Made by a program: the position numbers and the translations under genes
The notes under the pieces: generated by a model
The model's input: the letters and a program-made list of their open reading frames with translations, nothing else
Databases searched by the model: none
What the model was told of the DNA's origin: nothing
Origin: Xylocopa sonorina
Lineage: Eukaryota; Arthropoda; Insecta; Hymenoptera; Apidae
Direction of reading: 5' to 3'
Length of the DNA: 64,000 nucleotides
Assembly (NCBI RefSeq): GCF_050948175.1
Contig: NC_135195.1
Coordinates: 9,142,001-9,206,000 of the forward strand
In this document: piece after piece, positions 39,401-54,400 of the stretch
How positions within the stretch are numbered: the first letter of the stretch is position 1
Layout of the letters: every line of letters starts with the position of its first letter

Positions 39401-42400
39401 GGAGAGTTCTTACTTTTCGTCGCTGTAATAGCCGCGTATATCGAGACTAAAAAGATAATGATATGCAATCTGCCATCGGTGGTTTTCGCATAACACGCGC
39501 GGAACGATTAATAGAACAAAGTTTAGACTGCGGAGTTCGCTCGTGTTTTACGTGTTGCTGCGATACAATACGATACCACACACGATGAAGTTAGATATTC
39601 TAACCGCTGTATTCCTCTACTTTCGCGAACTAAACCCTGGTTTATTCCGGTGAAATCTGATAGCCATTTTCAGCCGTTCAACTTGCGCAATAACCGCCGT
39701 CGAAGCGGTCGAATTTTGTTCCGCAAAACTCTCAGGCTCGCATTTGTCATTCTCGAGGTATACACAACTTTTTTAAAGCACGAAAGCACGTACCCGAGGG
39801 TGGGAAATTATAGTTGTTTTTGCAAATTAAACGGTACGAGCTTTGTCTCGCGCGATAAATTAACGTGGCGTAATTATCAGAACGAAATGTCGAACGGTGT
39901 GTAATTAGTATCTCTGAATGCTCGACGAACATTTGTCATGTTAATGCTCCAACTATTTGGAAGAATAAAGGATTAACGATCTCGTTAATTTAATTGCTGG
40001 GTTATTAATATTCTTCTTGTTAATTTGTTACAGGGTCCACCGCAACCCGGGCAGCAAATTAAATTCACAGTCGGAGAATCCTGCGATAGGATCAAAGAAG
40101 AATTCAACTTCTTGCAGAACCAATGCCACGCGTAAGTGAGAAACACCTTGTACCGTAATTACTTCCACATCATTTCGGCCCGAGTTTGGAACGCGCTAAC
40201 ACAGTTTCGTTACACGGACGAGCACACTCGTTTAACTCGCGATTAATCTTTCGCCGCGCCTTCTGACTTCAAACTTGTGCACGGGTGCATCTGTCTGTTG
40301 AAATTTTATTTTATTTGTATCTACCGTCGTATCGACATGGAGCAAATTAGTGATTAATCTTCTTACGATAGGAATTATGGTAGAAAAATTGTATCGAATT
40401 CTAAAACCAAATTGAAGTCGGGTCTTGGAAAAAAATGAGGGATCTCGCAATACCCACGGAACGAAACCTGTCTACCGACAAGTGTACGAGCGGGACGCAC
40501 AGAAGCGATTACTCGAAGAAGTTCGACTCGCTTGAAAGAGTCCGCGTGCCTTCTGCAAGTCACTTATTACGACTCTCGTTTCCTCCCCCTGGCACTGGGC
40601 CAAAGAAGTGAATATTAAAAAAGTCAGCTGGCCGGGTGGTTAATCCGAAAAAGGTCTTCCGGTTCGAATAAGTTGATTAAATCGCCTAACGAAAGAGCGA
40701 GAGGCGAGATGATAAAAAAAAGGAAAAAAGATAAGGGCGAGAGGAGAGTCGTAAAGCGATTTAAGTCGAGCGGGCACCTGCTCATCAGCCTTTTCATCCT
40801 CCGGGTTCTCCTTTTGTCTCGACGTCGCGCGTACACACGTAAGCCGGGCCTAGCTACCGTCGCCCAGGTTGAAGCCCAGGGTCGCAGATCGAGGAAGAGC
40901 CTGGGAATTCGTGCAGCTGGCTTCCTTGGCTTTGCACGCGATACATACACAAAAGCCATAAGTGATTTACAACAGCGTGGCCACTGGCAGACACGTAATG
41001 ACACCCCGTGCGCACCGCGTACCCGCCGCGAATACCAAATTAAAGGAAGCCTCCGCGGACTCCGTCGCTGTTGCTGCCACTGCTGCTGCTGCTGCTGCTG
41101 CATTTTTCAGCGTTTCGCGGATCGAAACTTTCATTGTTCCGCTACAGCTTGGAACTTCCCAGCTCGGAACTTTCAACCTCTTCACCCCCTTTCTCTTTCC
41201 TTCTTTCCCTCCTCGTCTTTGTTTCCTTTTTACCCTCTTCTCTTTTTCTCTTCTTTTCTTTTTTTTTCTTTTTTAAGCTGGCAAACGTACACGGCATTGT
41301 TCCCAGCCGATGTCACGGGGTATAAGAGAGAACGACGGGATAGGATGATAGGGCCTGCCTGGCGAGCGATATTCTCGCTGCGCAAAGACTCTACGCGGAG
41401 TGTCCGATGATAAGTGGCCCGCGTTCGATCAGTGACAGAGTGTCTCTGGCTTGAAAGCGGAATAATAAATGTGGATTAAAATCGTTTGACGAGAGGATGC
41501 GTCGTCGGGAATACCGGGTTTCGCAATTGAGCAGATCGACGTGTATCTAACGAAGATGATGAACATGCTGAAGGGGATTTTCCTGTAATAACGTTATCTC
41601 CGCTAACAAAGCGGGGCACTGACGCGATAAAACGGTGGAACGGGAAGTTTTAGTCATTTTTTCGAGACAGAACGAAATCCGTATCTAAATTGCCGGGATG
41701 ACACATGTCAGTTGGCTGTTACGAGATCGTTTTTCTTTTCCACGTTCGTTTGCATTGCTTTACGATTCGCGGAGGCTTCCAACTTTTGTATATCCTTCTT
41801 GACGAATCGATTATATATTTAACTAAAATTTCTGTATATATTGTTATTTGAATAAGAAAAGATAATGGGGGAAGGGACGATCGTGCAATACCAAAACCAT
41901 TCTGAAAATCTATACACGTCTCTCTCTCTATCTGTTTACAGGCTGAAGCTCGAGTGCGAGAAACTAGCTACGGAGAAGATCGAGATCCAGCGACATTACG
42001 TGATGGTAAGGAATTACCATTCCGTTACACTAATTCCGGTTAAATCCATGCTCTCCTCTCTCCCTCTTGCTCTCTGGTACACGTGCACGGTCCGTGTCTC
42101 CTACTAAAGTTTCCCTCCATTTCCCTCGCGCCGAGTCCTACGGTATCTCTATCTCTGGTGCTCCCTCGTTTTCCGTATCCAGGATAATCATGCTTGCTCG
42201 ACCGCTAAACCACCTCGGCTTCTTAGCATTAATTGCATCCTCGCCGCACCGACTTTACATTGGCCTGTTACGCCTCGCACATTCGCCCGGCTCCAGGTAC
42301 ACGGGCACCACGGATGCACACAGAAGGCACCACGGGCCACGTGTGCACGTCTATCCGTATATTTATCTTGCACACCTACTGTGCATAGCTAATGATTCCA

Positions 42401-45400
42401 ACAGGCAGCGGTTCTCATCGATTCAACCGTGGCTCGCGTCCCGATATCGCGTTACTCAATTGCCGGGCTTACAGACTACGTATTTCAATCGAATCGATCG
42501 GCTCCGTAAAAGTTAATCGCCTACTTCCTGCCAAGCTCTGACCGCCGATCGTAAAGCGTCGAGTGAAATTCGCGAAATTCACGCGTAGAGAGTCGAAGGT
42601 TCGCGTTCTCGACGCGTCGACGCGAGTTTCGAGAAAGGGAAAAAAACGCGGCACGTACACGTATCTCCGCGCAATCTCTCCGACGATGTTCAGGTGAGAA
42701 TAAACGCTAAACTGGAAAATCCGAAACATCAATTCCCCCCCGTCTCCCTCGATATCTCGAGACGATCTCCCCGGACTGATACCGATATCGGAACACTTAA
42801 ATGCACGTTGCACGTCTCGAGCCCGTGCACATGCGTGTATCGCGATGCAGATCTGACCGCGTACGCGTATACGAGGGGTCCCTCGGGGGGTGTTCCTCGT
42901 CGCTCGAGCGACGCAGCGTATCGTCTGTCTCGAGACGGATCGTACGCGCTGGCTCTTAACGACAAAGTAACAGAACCGGGGATTGCGGCGCGCGCGAGCA
43001 ACGCTGAAAGATAATGTAGTCGGCCCGACCGGGGGTGCGCGCCCTCCGAACGCTTCCCGCAACGATCGACCGCCGTAAACCAGTCTAATTATACCGATCC
43101 GCGTGTCCCGCGAGGAAATCCGACCGGCATTCGCTCGCCGCACGCAAGATGGGATTTATTGCCGGACGTTTTCATGGTAAATGCCCCGCAGTTAACCCTC
43201 GCAAAATTGGACCGCGCGCGCGCGCGGTCACGCGCGTGTATTCGCGCCGGGAGTTTATCGGGGACCCGGTGACATAATTAATCGACGCTGATATCGTGGC
43301 TATAGCTTATTCGGGACGCGGTAAAAAGCCGATTCGGTATCTCGAGCGCGTTAATTCGAACTTGCCCTCTGATTCTTGTTTAGGAAGAGAGGAGGGGCGG
43401 CGTAAGTGATTCGTCGGAGTTGTCCGCGGTGCACGATGTTTTCCTCGAGACCTTCTTTTTATATAACAGTTAATTAGGCGAGCGTAGAAAAGGCTCGTCT
43501 GCGCGTGTAATCTATTCGCGTTGGTTCCGTGTCGGATCGCTATCGCGGAAGCCTCCCCTTCGATACTAAACTAGTCCCATCGTTGTCGATTGTAATTCTC
43601 TGGATACGTTTAAAGTATGGAACAAGCCTGGTTCCAGTGGTGTAATTTAATCAACGAGATTACATCTCACACTTTTCCGCTTTACCTCCCAAGCACGCGC
43701 ACCGACAAACGGAGGTTCGCCTGTTACGTATTTAAACGCGACGTCTTGTTCGGGACACGTATACGTATATACATCTGGTCGATACTAATTTATTGTTGTC
43801 CCTTGACGTGGCCGGCGTCGCGTTCCGCCTTGGGTCCTGTTTTTCCTCGGACGCTCGCCCCGATACCGAGGGTGTGTCTACCACGGCCCTTTCTTGCTGC
43901 TCTTGCCACGAGGCGTTGTACAGTCTTAATTGGCGCGGAGGCGACTAGTTTAAACACGATTAATCAAGCGAACGAGCCAACACGGCCGCCGCCCGGGGGA
44001 AGTTGCCGTGCACTGGGAAATGGGGAGAGAGAGAGAGAGAGAGAGAGCGAGAGAAGGAAACCCCGCGGAGATTTATCGACACGAGCCACGATGTTTCTCG
44101 CGAGACCTACCCAAGACACGTTCTGTCTCATAATTCCTGTTCTCGTGGAATGTAGATTTCGCTGCCCCCGGGACGCTATTATTGCGTGTAACGTGCACTA
44201 AACGCATTGTTCGCCGCTAACGATACCGGATTCTATGAACGATCCCATAAATATCGTCGAACGCGCGCTGGTGTACATCGTTGCGCGCGGTGAATGTACG
44301 TATTAATACCGCGGGACTTTGGCTTCTTCCCTTTTTATCACTCGTTCTATTTTACGCCGCCATGCTGTCGAGCGGCGATGATCGCTCTCGAGCACGGATC
44401 GGTGAATCATTCTCCGAGGAAATTTAATCAGGTTACGACGTAGCCACGTATTTCACTTAGCCGTTATTGAGATTTTCGAAAATTCAATCAGATTTTCGGT
44501 AGTAGCGAGAAATAAAGGAACGGCTGCCATACGAGATTACTTTACCAAGACGTTTCTCGAGTATCGTTCGAAGGGTGGCTGATCGATTCCCGTCGGGTTC
44601 ACCCGTCCGGTCAATAAAAATTTGTCGGGCAGAATTACACCTCTGGCACGCCTTGGCCCGATCGTTTATGCCCCCTTAACAAGAGATCTCGTCCCTCTCC
44701 GTCTCGGAGAGCTGTTCGAGCAATAGTACCGGCGGCAGTAAAAAAGGCCAGGTCTCTAACAAAAGACCGCTTGTTAACTCGCTTAAACGACGTGTACAGA
44801 GTACATCTCGGTGGGGTGTCGGTGCCAAGGCGGGGCATGCCAACGGAGTTAGCGGCGGAGAGCGGGCGAGACGCGGGGAGGAAGAACCAGATGAAGACGA
44901 AGAAGACGGAGAAAAAAAAAGGAGGACGGCGTCGGCGACGGCGGGGTGGCGAATCGAGGGAGAGATCGCGTGCTTTTTCTCGTTCACTTTGTCGAGTTCA
45001 TTAACAAGCGCCACGTTAAGGACGCCCGGTTGTACAGGGGTCGAGGCCCGTCACGTTAATTTGTTGTGCAAGCCATAATGAGTCGCGGAAGTTGGGTCCG
45101 GAGTAGTGTGCGTTACTACTAAGGGCTGTGCTGCTGCCGCCGCCGCCGCTGCTCCCGGTGCTGATCGTCGCTGCCGGTTCCTGCTGGCTGCAGTTGATCT
45201 TAACAACCTCTGCCTCCTGCCCTCTTCCTACCGCCGTTTCCTCAGCCTTTCCGACCCTCCCCCTCCTTTCCGTCCTCGGTGGCTCGCTTTACCCCCTTCT
45301 CCCTCGGGTGGAATAACTTACTTACGACGCAATTAATTCACCCGTGTAATTACGGGGCTAATGGCCCGTAAAATTAAGAACCTGTACCTGACTCTCGAGC

Positions 45401-48400
45401 GTGTTGCACGCGTTCTGCTACCCTTCCTTCCTCCCCCCGCAACTACCCTTACCCTTGCTCTCTCTCTCTCTCTCTGTCTATCATATTCTAGATACTCGGA
45501 TATCTTTGTCTCGATCGCTCGATCGTATGCTCGTTCTTTCTCTCTCTTTCTCTATCGTTGTTCTTCCAGCTATTTATCCGATTCTCGTTCTCTCTCGCTC
45601 GCATCCCGGTTCGCACCCTCGTGCAAACACGTACACACGCCCGTGCTTCTCCATCTCTCTCTCTCTCTTGCTATCGTCCGTCCATGTCTCTGGAGTGTAC
45701 TCGACTACGACTCGATTAAGTTTATCGCGATTAACGATAATTAATAACGCGTTACCGCGGAAAGTGGTGCGGAGCCGCATGCCGGTGTGCAGAGAGTGGC
45801 AGATATAGTTCAGCCCTCGGGCGCTCGCCGCAGCTCGTTCTCGAGATTAATGGTACACGGGGTTGTTAATGACGACGTGGACGCGCAAGGTGGCGGCTGG
45901 GGCCAGGTGGTGCTCCGCGGCGACTCCGACGCCGCCTCACCGACGGCAAGAAACGAGAGGAAAAAAATGGCGAACAGCGGTGAGAGGTAGGAGAGAAAGA
46001 GGGAAGAGAAAAAAAAAAATGAACAACGTCGAAATAACGTAGCAAGACACGGACAAATCTGGCAAATGATGTTAAATTGCTGCTCTGGTGAAGAGACGCC
46101 GCGGCACATTGTATTATACGTACGTGTGCACGTACGGACGCGATGCTAAATGACCGAGAGCCGAGAACCGTGGCTACGAGTCGACTGTTAAGTAATGACG
46201 CTACAAAACGGTCTCTTCGGTAAAATGCTCGTTTACCGCAATTATGACCGCCTCTTCGCGGTCCCCGCTAACGACCGGCCGTTGATAGCCGATGAAAGAC
46301 ACTTCGCATTGGGCACTCTAGGAGTTTGTCGGTGTCGTAACACCTCCGACCGTTCGTCAAACTGTTTATTTAACTCTGTTCGATCTTGTTGTTCCGTACG
46401 AGCGCTGGAATCTGACGCGGTTTTCCGATTACGGAGCACGAATCGAACGAATCGTCGGCTGGAATTTTTAGAGCAAGCAAGATTATCGTCCGCTTTCTTG
46501 TAATCTTTCTGCGCCTCTACGCATTCTCGAGGAGAACCGCAGGGAGTTCGGTTATTCCTGGGAGATATTCGAAGGTACCATTCTAGAAGCGAAAACAAGA
46601 CGAAAGTCAAGAATAACAAAATTGCGTTCGGGGCTTCGTGTTCGAGAAAGGCGACGCTCAAAATCCTCCGCGTACACGTGCACTAATGCTAAGAGCACAT
46701 AAGCCGGTGTGTGCAATGCGGATGCTTGCGCGCACTCATACAGGATTTCGTCAGACATTCCACTGTCTTATCCGCTTTTAACCATTAATAGAAACGCGCG
46801 CGAAGGATTTCCAATATCCCTTTCCTCCGAAATAGAAGTTGAAACTTATCCTCCTTGTCGCAGCTTCCCGAATCCTCCTCAAAATGGAGTTGTCCGTAAT
46901 TAAGTCAAACGAGTAGCACGTTAACTCTAGCACATAAAATTGATACATTGTAGCCTCGCTTTCTCTGTTGCAGTACTACGAGATGTCGTACGGCCTAAAC
47001 GTGGAGATGCACAAACAGGTAAGAATCTCGTCACAGCTGTCTCTCCTGTCGGCGCGCAGTACTCTTTCGAGGCTCGCTCGAGGTTCAACGTCGCGTGTTT
47101 GCCGTAGTTATTAAAGCGGGATAAGTTTGCCTCGTGTACACGGCCGAATAAACATTCGCCGCGATGACTCGACGACACGGGGCAAGAACTCCGCGAAAAT
47201 GCAGCCCGCCACTTTCGACTACGCGAGCGAGGCCTCTCTATTCCGGGAACGCGTTCGATAAATCGCTAGCCTTCCCCCGCGTTCTTCGTGTCTCAAGAAA
47301 TCGCGCCGAAATGTCTGTAGAAATTTTGCTGCAGCTCTGAAATACGAAGTTCGATCAAACTCGAGTCGATAGAAGCACGAGCGATTTTTCAAAAGTACAC
47401 AAAATTCGCGGAAACACCTAAACTTTACTTGCAGAGGCTCTTCTCAGTTCTGGAGCAATTGCGAAATTGTAAACGTAACCGGAACTACGGAAAATTTAAA
47501 CGCGCGAGGAGGAGCAACGGGACAGACGTAAATAGGAGAGATTATGAAAAATATCCGAAGCGAAGTACCCGCGGGTCGTAGTTAACCGTAGGTGAAACAA
47601 ATCCCCGCGCTGACTCGATCTCCGCAGCCGCGTTTACAGGGCAGAAACGAATTTGCATAAACGGCCGCGGTCTAGCAATTAGCCAGATAACGCATTCGCG
47701 AACATTTTTCTATCGCGGCCCGTCTGCCACGCCTCGTTTACGGGTCTCCTGCGTAAAATAGAATAGAACGCGCGAGACACGAGATCGGCTCGTTAGACCC
47801 GGCCGAAGCCGAGCCGTGACGCGAACGGGTTTTATGCGCGTCTCGTTAATCATCCGTCTTATGTCTGACCGCGTCGCTTATTTCCGCGGTGCTACCGCGC
47901 CTCTCGCGAGCTCCTCGCGACGAAAATAGAGCCACGGGGCCATCCTCGCGCTAGAAATACGCCGGTTCGATGGATATCCCGCGCGTTCCGCGTATCTGCC
48001 TTCGACGATGAGAGGAGATCGCGTTCCCGTTCCCCGAGCCGCTCCCAACGGACGCGGCGGGGAAATATTGCTTGGCCCGTTGCGTGTTCTTCGAACGGTT
48101 TCAGAGTGAGAGGAGCGGCGCATCGATGACGGAGACCGATCTCTCGTTTTTAAACGAAGGTAACGATCATTCAGATGGGTGTAGATAAATTTGGCTGGCC
48201 GTGAATGCGTGACACGTGTTTGAAGTCTCGGGACAAATGAGTCGAGGAGAGCGTCGGGGACGAAACGTGTTCGCGTGTGAAACAGTTTCGGGGGTAGTTT
48301 TTTCCTTGTCAATCTTATTGTATTTTTAGAGTTCTAATTTTGAGCTTCGACTTTTCATTTATCTCGATCTAATGCAAGCTAAACATTTCGTATAATTCTA

Positions 48401-51400
48401 TGGAGTTGGTCAATCTGTTTCATTTTCGCGTCTTGCATTCCGTAGCATTCGTTATCAAAATCGAATGAATGGGTAATGCGGTTACGGGGAATCGCGCGTA
48501 TGCAATTCGCTTTAACACTGGTTCACCCGTCACACGGCCAATCGTTGAGAGTCGAGGAGACGCGATCGAGAAAATCAGGTCGGAACGTAATTTCACGGCA
48601 ACAATAATCCGACTTTTCGTGCGTCTAATTTTACTCTATGGCCTGTTAAAAGTGTCCACGGTTCGAACGGCTCGCTTACGGAAAGCGAGCCGAGCCGAAA
48701 ATATTTTTGATCCCTCCGGGCAGCTGGAAGGCATGTGTTCGCCGCGAAAACGAAATAAAAGCTTCCTCCCTCTTTTATGCACTTTGTTACCGGCGCGTTT
48801 CACTACGCGAAGCTCTCACGCGTCGAGCGATCACCCACTGTGCTGACTTAACAGCTCGCGCGGTCGGCGGTGGGTCCTTTTAGACTAGGAACCCCGAGCT
48901 TTCCTCTTTTCTTTTTAACGCTCCTCCCTAGTTAGTATTCCACGCGTCTATCGTATGGCTGTTTTAAAGAACAACGTGATAAAAAAATATCCAAATGCAT
49001 TCTATCGACGTTTACAAGTTTTTCTGTTTCGCAGGCTGAAATATCAAAGAGACTGAACGCGATCATCGGACAGATCCTGCCCTTTCTGTCGCAGGAGCAT
49101 CAGCAGCAAGTGGCCACCGCTGTTGACAGAGCGAAACAGATCACGATGACGGAGTTGAACTCCATAATTGGGGTAAGCGTGCATCGTGCTGTCTAATTGA
49201 TTAATTTTCGAACAAACGATAGCGGTTGCTTGATCGGCGTTCCGTGGCAAGATATCGCAACAGGTGCATCGTTGCATCGCGCGTATTTGTATAGAAAAAG
49301 GCTAGTCGTAGCGTAACCGAAGCTAGCAATTTCAATATCTGAAAACCATTTCATTGGAACAGGAGTCGACGCGCAAAATGATGCACAGTCTACGTTTCGG
49401 AGAACTCATCTTGTCTAGGTACGAGTTCGTTTTCGATAGAGTTGCCTCGCCCTTTCGAATCACCAGCCGGATTCGAATCCACTCGCGACGCACCCAATAC
49501 TACCGCTAGTTCTTTCTTCTCGTGTCGAGTGTCTCCAACGGCGGACTTCCGGTGGAGAACGTTTTTCTCATACTCATGGGCGGCGGCGCGGCGATAGCCA
49601 GGGTCGACGCGAAATTGGCATTCGGCCGCCGTGGCACGTATAATTGAGTTCCGAGTTGGTTCTCGCGCGCACGACTTGAATAATTCCCGTGGCCGACGAT
49701 GGCCTAAACGAATGCACGGCCCTCGTTGCCACGGTTGAATTATTCCCGGTGCACGTGCGACGCGGCGAGTCCGGCGCGTGTTAAAAAACACCGCCGAATC
49801 GAAGTTCCTTTCAGTCTGGTAATTTATGCTGTAAATTGCCTGCGTGGATTAAACAAATTGAGGAACTGCCGGCCCGGTTAGGCGTGGCGTTCAAACTGGG
49901 CGCGGTGGTATTTTATCCGTTTCGTTTCTTCCTTTTATCACCCCCGTATGCATCGTACTTTTATCAAGGTCCGCTACAAAAAGAGATGTACATCGACATT
50001 GTTTTCGACCGCCGTAACTTTTTCCATCAGGACATTTATTTACCCTGACACGCTCGTCCAAACGAGCGACACGAACGAACCGTAAAAATCACTTAATCGG
50101 AAAGAAAAAAAAAGATGAAAAATAAAAAATGGAATCAGATACAATCCGTGCGGATCGGTGCGAACAGCATCGGACACTCGGTACGGCGTCCTCGATTTAA
50201 CGAGCGCGGGCCCGACCGCTACAAATCGTCCGATCGAGGTCGTGACACAAACCGCAATCTGCAGTTGCGTAATACGCGTCATCGGCATGTGGGGACATAA
50301 TCAGTGCGTGCACTTAGCGCCGGCTAACAGTGGGGTACAAGGTGAAGCCGGCAGCGGTGACACGTGCACATGCACTCCTCGTTTCCACTGTACAACCGCG
50401 TACTCTCTGCGCTCTGGTACACAAGGGGAGACGTTTTACTGACTCCGGTCCTGCAATCCTGGGGGGTTGAAACTCCAAATAAAGACAAGGAAACCAGCCG
50501 GATAGAGGCAGACGGGGAGGCAGAACGAGAGGGTGAGCGAGACAGAGGTAGACGCTTATACAGAAGGAAGGCGTATATAACGAAATCCAACGAGAACCAA
50601 ACCAACAGGAACAGAGACAGAGGTCGACAGGAGAGGGGCCAAAGGCTGAAGGGACGACGAAGGCAAATAGACATAAGCGCCAACCCCCATGAATATGTAT
50701 TACTCGGTAAACAGGGGTTGAATCAATATTTCGTTTAATAACACTGTACGCTGGAACGCAATTCTCCCTCTGCTCCTTCTCTCTCTCTCTCACTCGCTCT
50801 GTCTCTCTCCGCACCCCAGTACCCGATTGGACCTCTCTCTTTCACCCCCTCGTACCATCCCTCTTCTTCTTCCTACCGTCGAACGTGCGTGCCGCACACG
50901 CACACCCAGGACAGAGCCCCGACCAACCCTCTGCTCGTTGGCTGCTGTCAGAGGGGTGCATTTGTAGAGGCGCGCCCGGGGTATTCCCCGACACGTATTT
51001 AAACGCACAGATATGGACGAGTCGCACCTCGCAGGCAACGCGCGACGCCGCTGGACCGATCCACCCCTCGAGCACCCCCTCAGGACACCGGCCAAACCTC
51101 CCCCCAAACGTATCCGACCCACCCTTTGCCCGCGTATTATTCACGCCGCGTTAAACCTCGTTTGGGACTATTACGTTTCGTTCGCCGCGCCGCACGAACG
51201 TTGACGCGACGCGGTCCCAGGCCTCCAGCTCGTTGCTTCGAATACGAATTGAATACCATCGACGAGATGGGGGACAGGGGGCTTGCCCGTTGCACGCGCT
51301 ACCGACGATTTGGCCTGCGCTCTCGCCGATTTTCCCTGTGTATCCACGTATTTATCGCGAACAACAGCCCTTGGGCCGAGGGGGGTTTTTTTTTTTTTTC

Positions 51401-54400
51401 ACCCTGCGACACTGGAAGGGGTTATACACAGAGGCGTGTCGCGAGTAATTGCGCCGGTGAAATGCGATTTCCGATGAAAATAACCGGGCCGTCGATGCAT
51501 TTTCCTCCTGGCAGCCCTTGTTGCTCGCACAGTCGAATAATCGTTACGCGATTACCCACTGCTCGTTCGACGATCGAAATTGTGAGTTGTCTGCTTTTTC
51601 CCTCTCGCTCTCTGTCCGGCCGTCCCTCTCGTTTTTTTTTTTTTTTATTTCAAAGCTCTTGGCGAGATAGGGGAAAATGGTGTATACGATTGGGTTTTAC
51701 GCGCTTGTTTGTGGGACGGTTCGACGAGGGGTGTCGAAATGTAATCGATACGTTTTGTTATGTATGAAGTGGGAAATGATGATACCGCGCGGTAATGTCG
51801 AGGTTATACGCGCAGTCGTAGCGGTCGAGATAAAAATGGTAATTTATGGAAATGCGTCGCTGGAATCGGAGAATGTATACGGGTGTAGTTGCGCGCACGT
51901 TGAATCGGCGCGCAGCGAATTCCTCGCAGGCGACGAGCGAGCGGGCGGGGAGGTGGCTGCGAAGTTAATAAAATTAGTTGTTAATACGAAAAGTGGGCCG
52001 ATGACGTCGGGGTCTCTGTCATATTTTTGGTGGAATGTATTTTTGTCGCACGGGTGTAGTGCGTTTTAAATCCTCGCGATAAATTCGGGCGAAGTCAAAG
52101 GTTATCTTTGGTGCCCGATAAAATTATTTAGTAGCCAGTTGTTTCTCGTTAAAATAAACACTTTGGTACGCTCCTCTCTCCTCGTAAAATCGTGGATCTG
52201 ACTGCGACTAAAATATCCCGCGGAGCAAACATATCTGAAATAAAGTAAATTTTCTTCTACCACTGCGAAGCTCCGGAGCAAATCGAGATACTTGGTGCCA
52301 TTTAATATTCGGGTCGCTCAAGTGCTCGTCCATTATTTCACTCTAATTCTAACATCATTCGTCATGCGACGTTTGAAAATTACATTTCTAAATTCCCTCC
52401 ACCCTTCTGAAAACGTTCCATTGCGACAGTCTCTGGTGACGGTGTCTTTTTATATAAAAATTCCTCGTGCCAACTATGGTCGCTAACCTGCGCAATCGCC
52501 CCTCGAAAAGTATTCAAAAAATCCTCCAATAAATACCGCATGAAACATCAAACGTCGTTTATCGCCCGCGTGGTTGAGAGCGACGCGATACCTCGAAAAC
52601 CGGAGCGTCCCTTTAAAAAATCGATACCCCCTGAAAAATGAACGTCGACGAGGTGTCCCCTGCGTCCCTCCATCCGGCTGCTCTTGCATCGTTGAACGTC
52701 TCGCGCGATCCCTCGCGGACCCTCGTGGCCGTACGTCGAACGGGGCCGCCTCGCATAGAAAAAGTTGTTGGCGCGTCAAAAGCCCCTCGCCGGAAGTCGA
52801 GTGGCCGCAAGGCAAATTGCAAGCAACATCCGTGGAGTAGGTACACGTGCGTAGGGCGGCGCAAATACGTCCCTGCGGGAAGAGCAGGGTTATATACCAC
52901 ACGCGCGAGAACCACCGACCCCTCGTCTCTCTCTCTCTTGGCCCATTCAGCGACAGTCCAGGAAAATAACTATCGTACACAATCGGCGCGTAGCCCGAGA
53001 GGGGTTATTTCGCATAATCCACCCTCGACGGGGCGGCCACGACCCTCGAGGTTCCACGGGTGCCTCGTGTTGCTTTCTCTCCCTCCCTCTCTCTCCTTGT
53101 CCCTTTTTATCCACGGTGGTCGACCCTAAATACCTAAGTGAAATCCACGATAAGCACGATTCGCGCACGTAACGAGTTTACCGGCCTCTGTTATCCCCTC
53201 TTGATCTTACGCTGGATTTCTCTACCCCCTGTTCTTTTATTTCTCCCTCTGTCCTCGTCGGCCTGTCCGGTCTCGTGTTCGTTGTTTCATCCCCCTCTGT
53301 TTCGCGTTGCTTCTTGCGGAGCACCGTTTGGTATGGCCCCGCGTGACCATCGTCGTTCGTCTGCGAGGGTCCTCCAGACGGGGATTCGTTTTCACCCTTG
53401 CTGTTGGCGAACGCGTCACGTCAGGTGGGGCTTTCTCGGGGATGACATTTCATCCTGACCCGCGTCAGTGGTGTCACGTAGGGGAACGTATACCTGGGGG
53501 AGGAACGGCGGTACCTCGAGTTGGATAATCTTGCGGCTCGAGCTGTTAGTACCGACGAAAAGTGGTAGCTCGATTGCTGGACAGTGGTACCCACGACCTT
53601 CTTTTCTACATTGTACAACCTGTTGCCCCGCGATTTCATTAATGCCTGTACAATGGAATTAACGGTTTAACCGTTCCACCGCCACGATAGAGGAAAGACG
53701 TTGAATTATCTGTGTGCATAAATAATTGTATCAGGTTACATCGAAATTCACGTATACGTAATTCACACTGCGATCGAAATTCAGAGGGCCATTATTTACA
53801 CCAGGTTACAAATCAATGAATTAATTCGCGCATATTGTAGAAATACTGTGCTGCTTTATAATTAATAGGTAATTATTAACATGCAGTATCGTTGTCCGAA
53901 GGATCCGGTCGTTATTTTCCATTCTCTTGTTGATACAGCAATTATTTAGTAAATAGGAAATTTCGTGTCCACAATTTAGATTTAATAATCGATTCTTTTC
54001 GCCGACAAAATTGTATCGCGTCGCAACGCGATGGATAATTATATTTTCGTATGTTGTAGCAACAGAGACCCGACATATCAAGACTGCTGCAGCAAATGCA
54101 CGCTCAACAACTGCCACCGGGGGCGGCGATAGGCGCTCATCCTGGTCTACCCGGACTTCCGGGACTAGGGCCAGCTGCTGGACTTCCGGTGCCGACTTCC
54201 GCCTCCGCCGCTCTTCTTGGTCTTGGCCTGACGCCGGGAGCCGCAACGGCACCCGGGTCAACAGCGGCGCATCCACTCTCGATGCTAAGTAAACCGGAAC
54301 TGCACCGTGGTCAACCCGACGATTTAAAGAGCAATGGCGGTGAGCACTATATTTTCTTTTCTTTGACCGTATTTTCTCTGGCCAAACAAAAATGTTTCTT

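Larger units (their letters stand above)
18405..40033 (+). other. gro: groucho intron 1 (21.6 kb)
   Basis: It has a GTAAGT donor and a TTACAG acceptor. It makes up about a third of the window, is CpG-rich, and contains a (CG)n tract near 19632-19648, the TIR element 23921-24540, alternating purine-pyrimidine DNA at 30.04-30.25 kb, a pyrimidine-rich segment at 32.16-32.34 kb, the coding-like island 33629-34098 and several microsatellites. Large first introns of developmental regulators often hold enhancers or alternative promoters; here that is inference only. Confidence 0.85.

Noticed and set aside
40623..40672. tRNA-like segment (TGGCCGGGTGG A-box-like and GGTTCGAAT B-box-like motifs, with ends GTCAGCT/AGTTGAT able to pair)
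   Set aside because: It is only about 50 bases long, with no room for an anticodon arm, and the T-arm stem does not pair. Probably coincidence.
40624..41410. Long poly-Gln frame (minus) and 245-codon frame (plus)
   Set aside because: Both are generated by a TGC repeat and polypurine/polypyrimidine bias inside a groucho intron, with no family resemblance.
42469..43143. 224-codon antisense open frame in intron 3
   Set aside because: It is Arg-rich with low-information sequence and no domain. Long frames are expected in CpG-rich DNA with few stop codons.
51126..51767. 213-codon plus-strand open frame in intron 5
   Set aside because: It contains a poly-Phe stretch from T-runs and has no recognisable motif.
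53821..54276. 151-codon antisense frame over groucho exon 6
   Set aside because: A shadow of the real GC-rich coding exon on the other strand.
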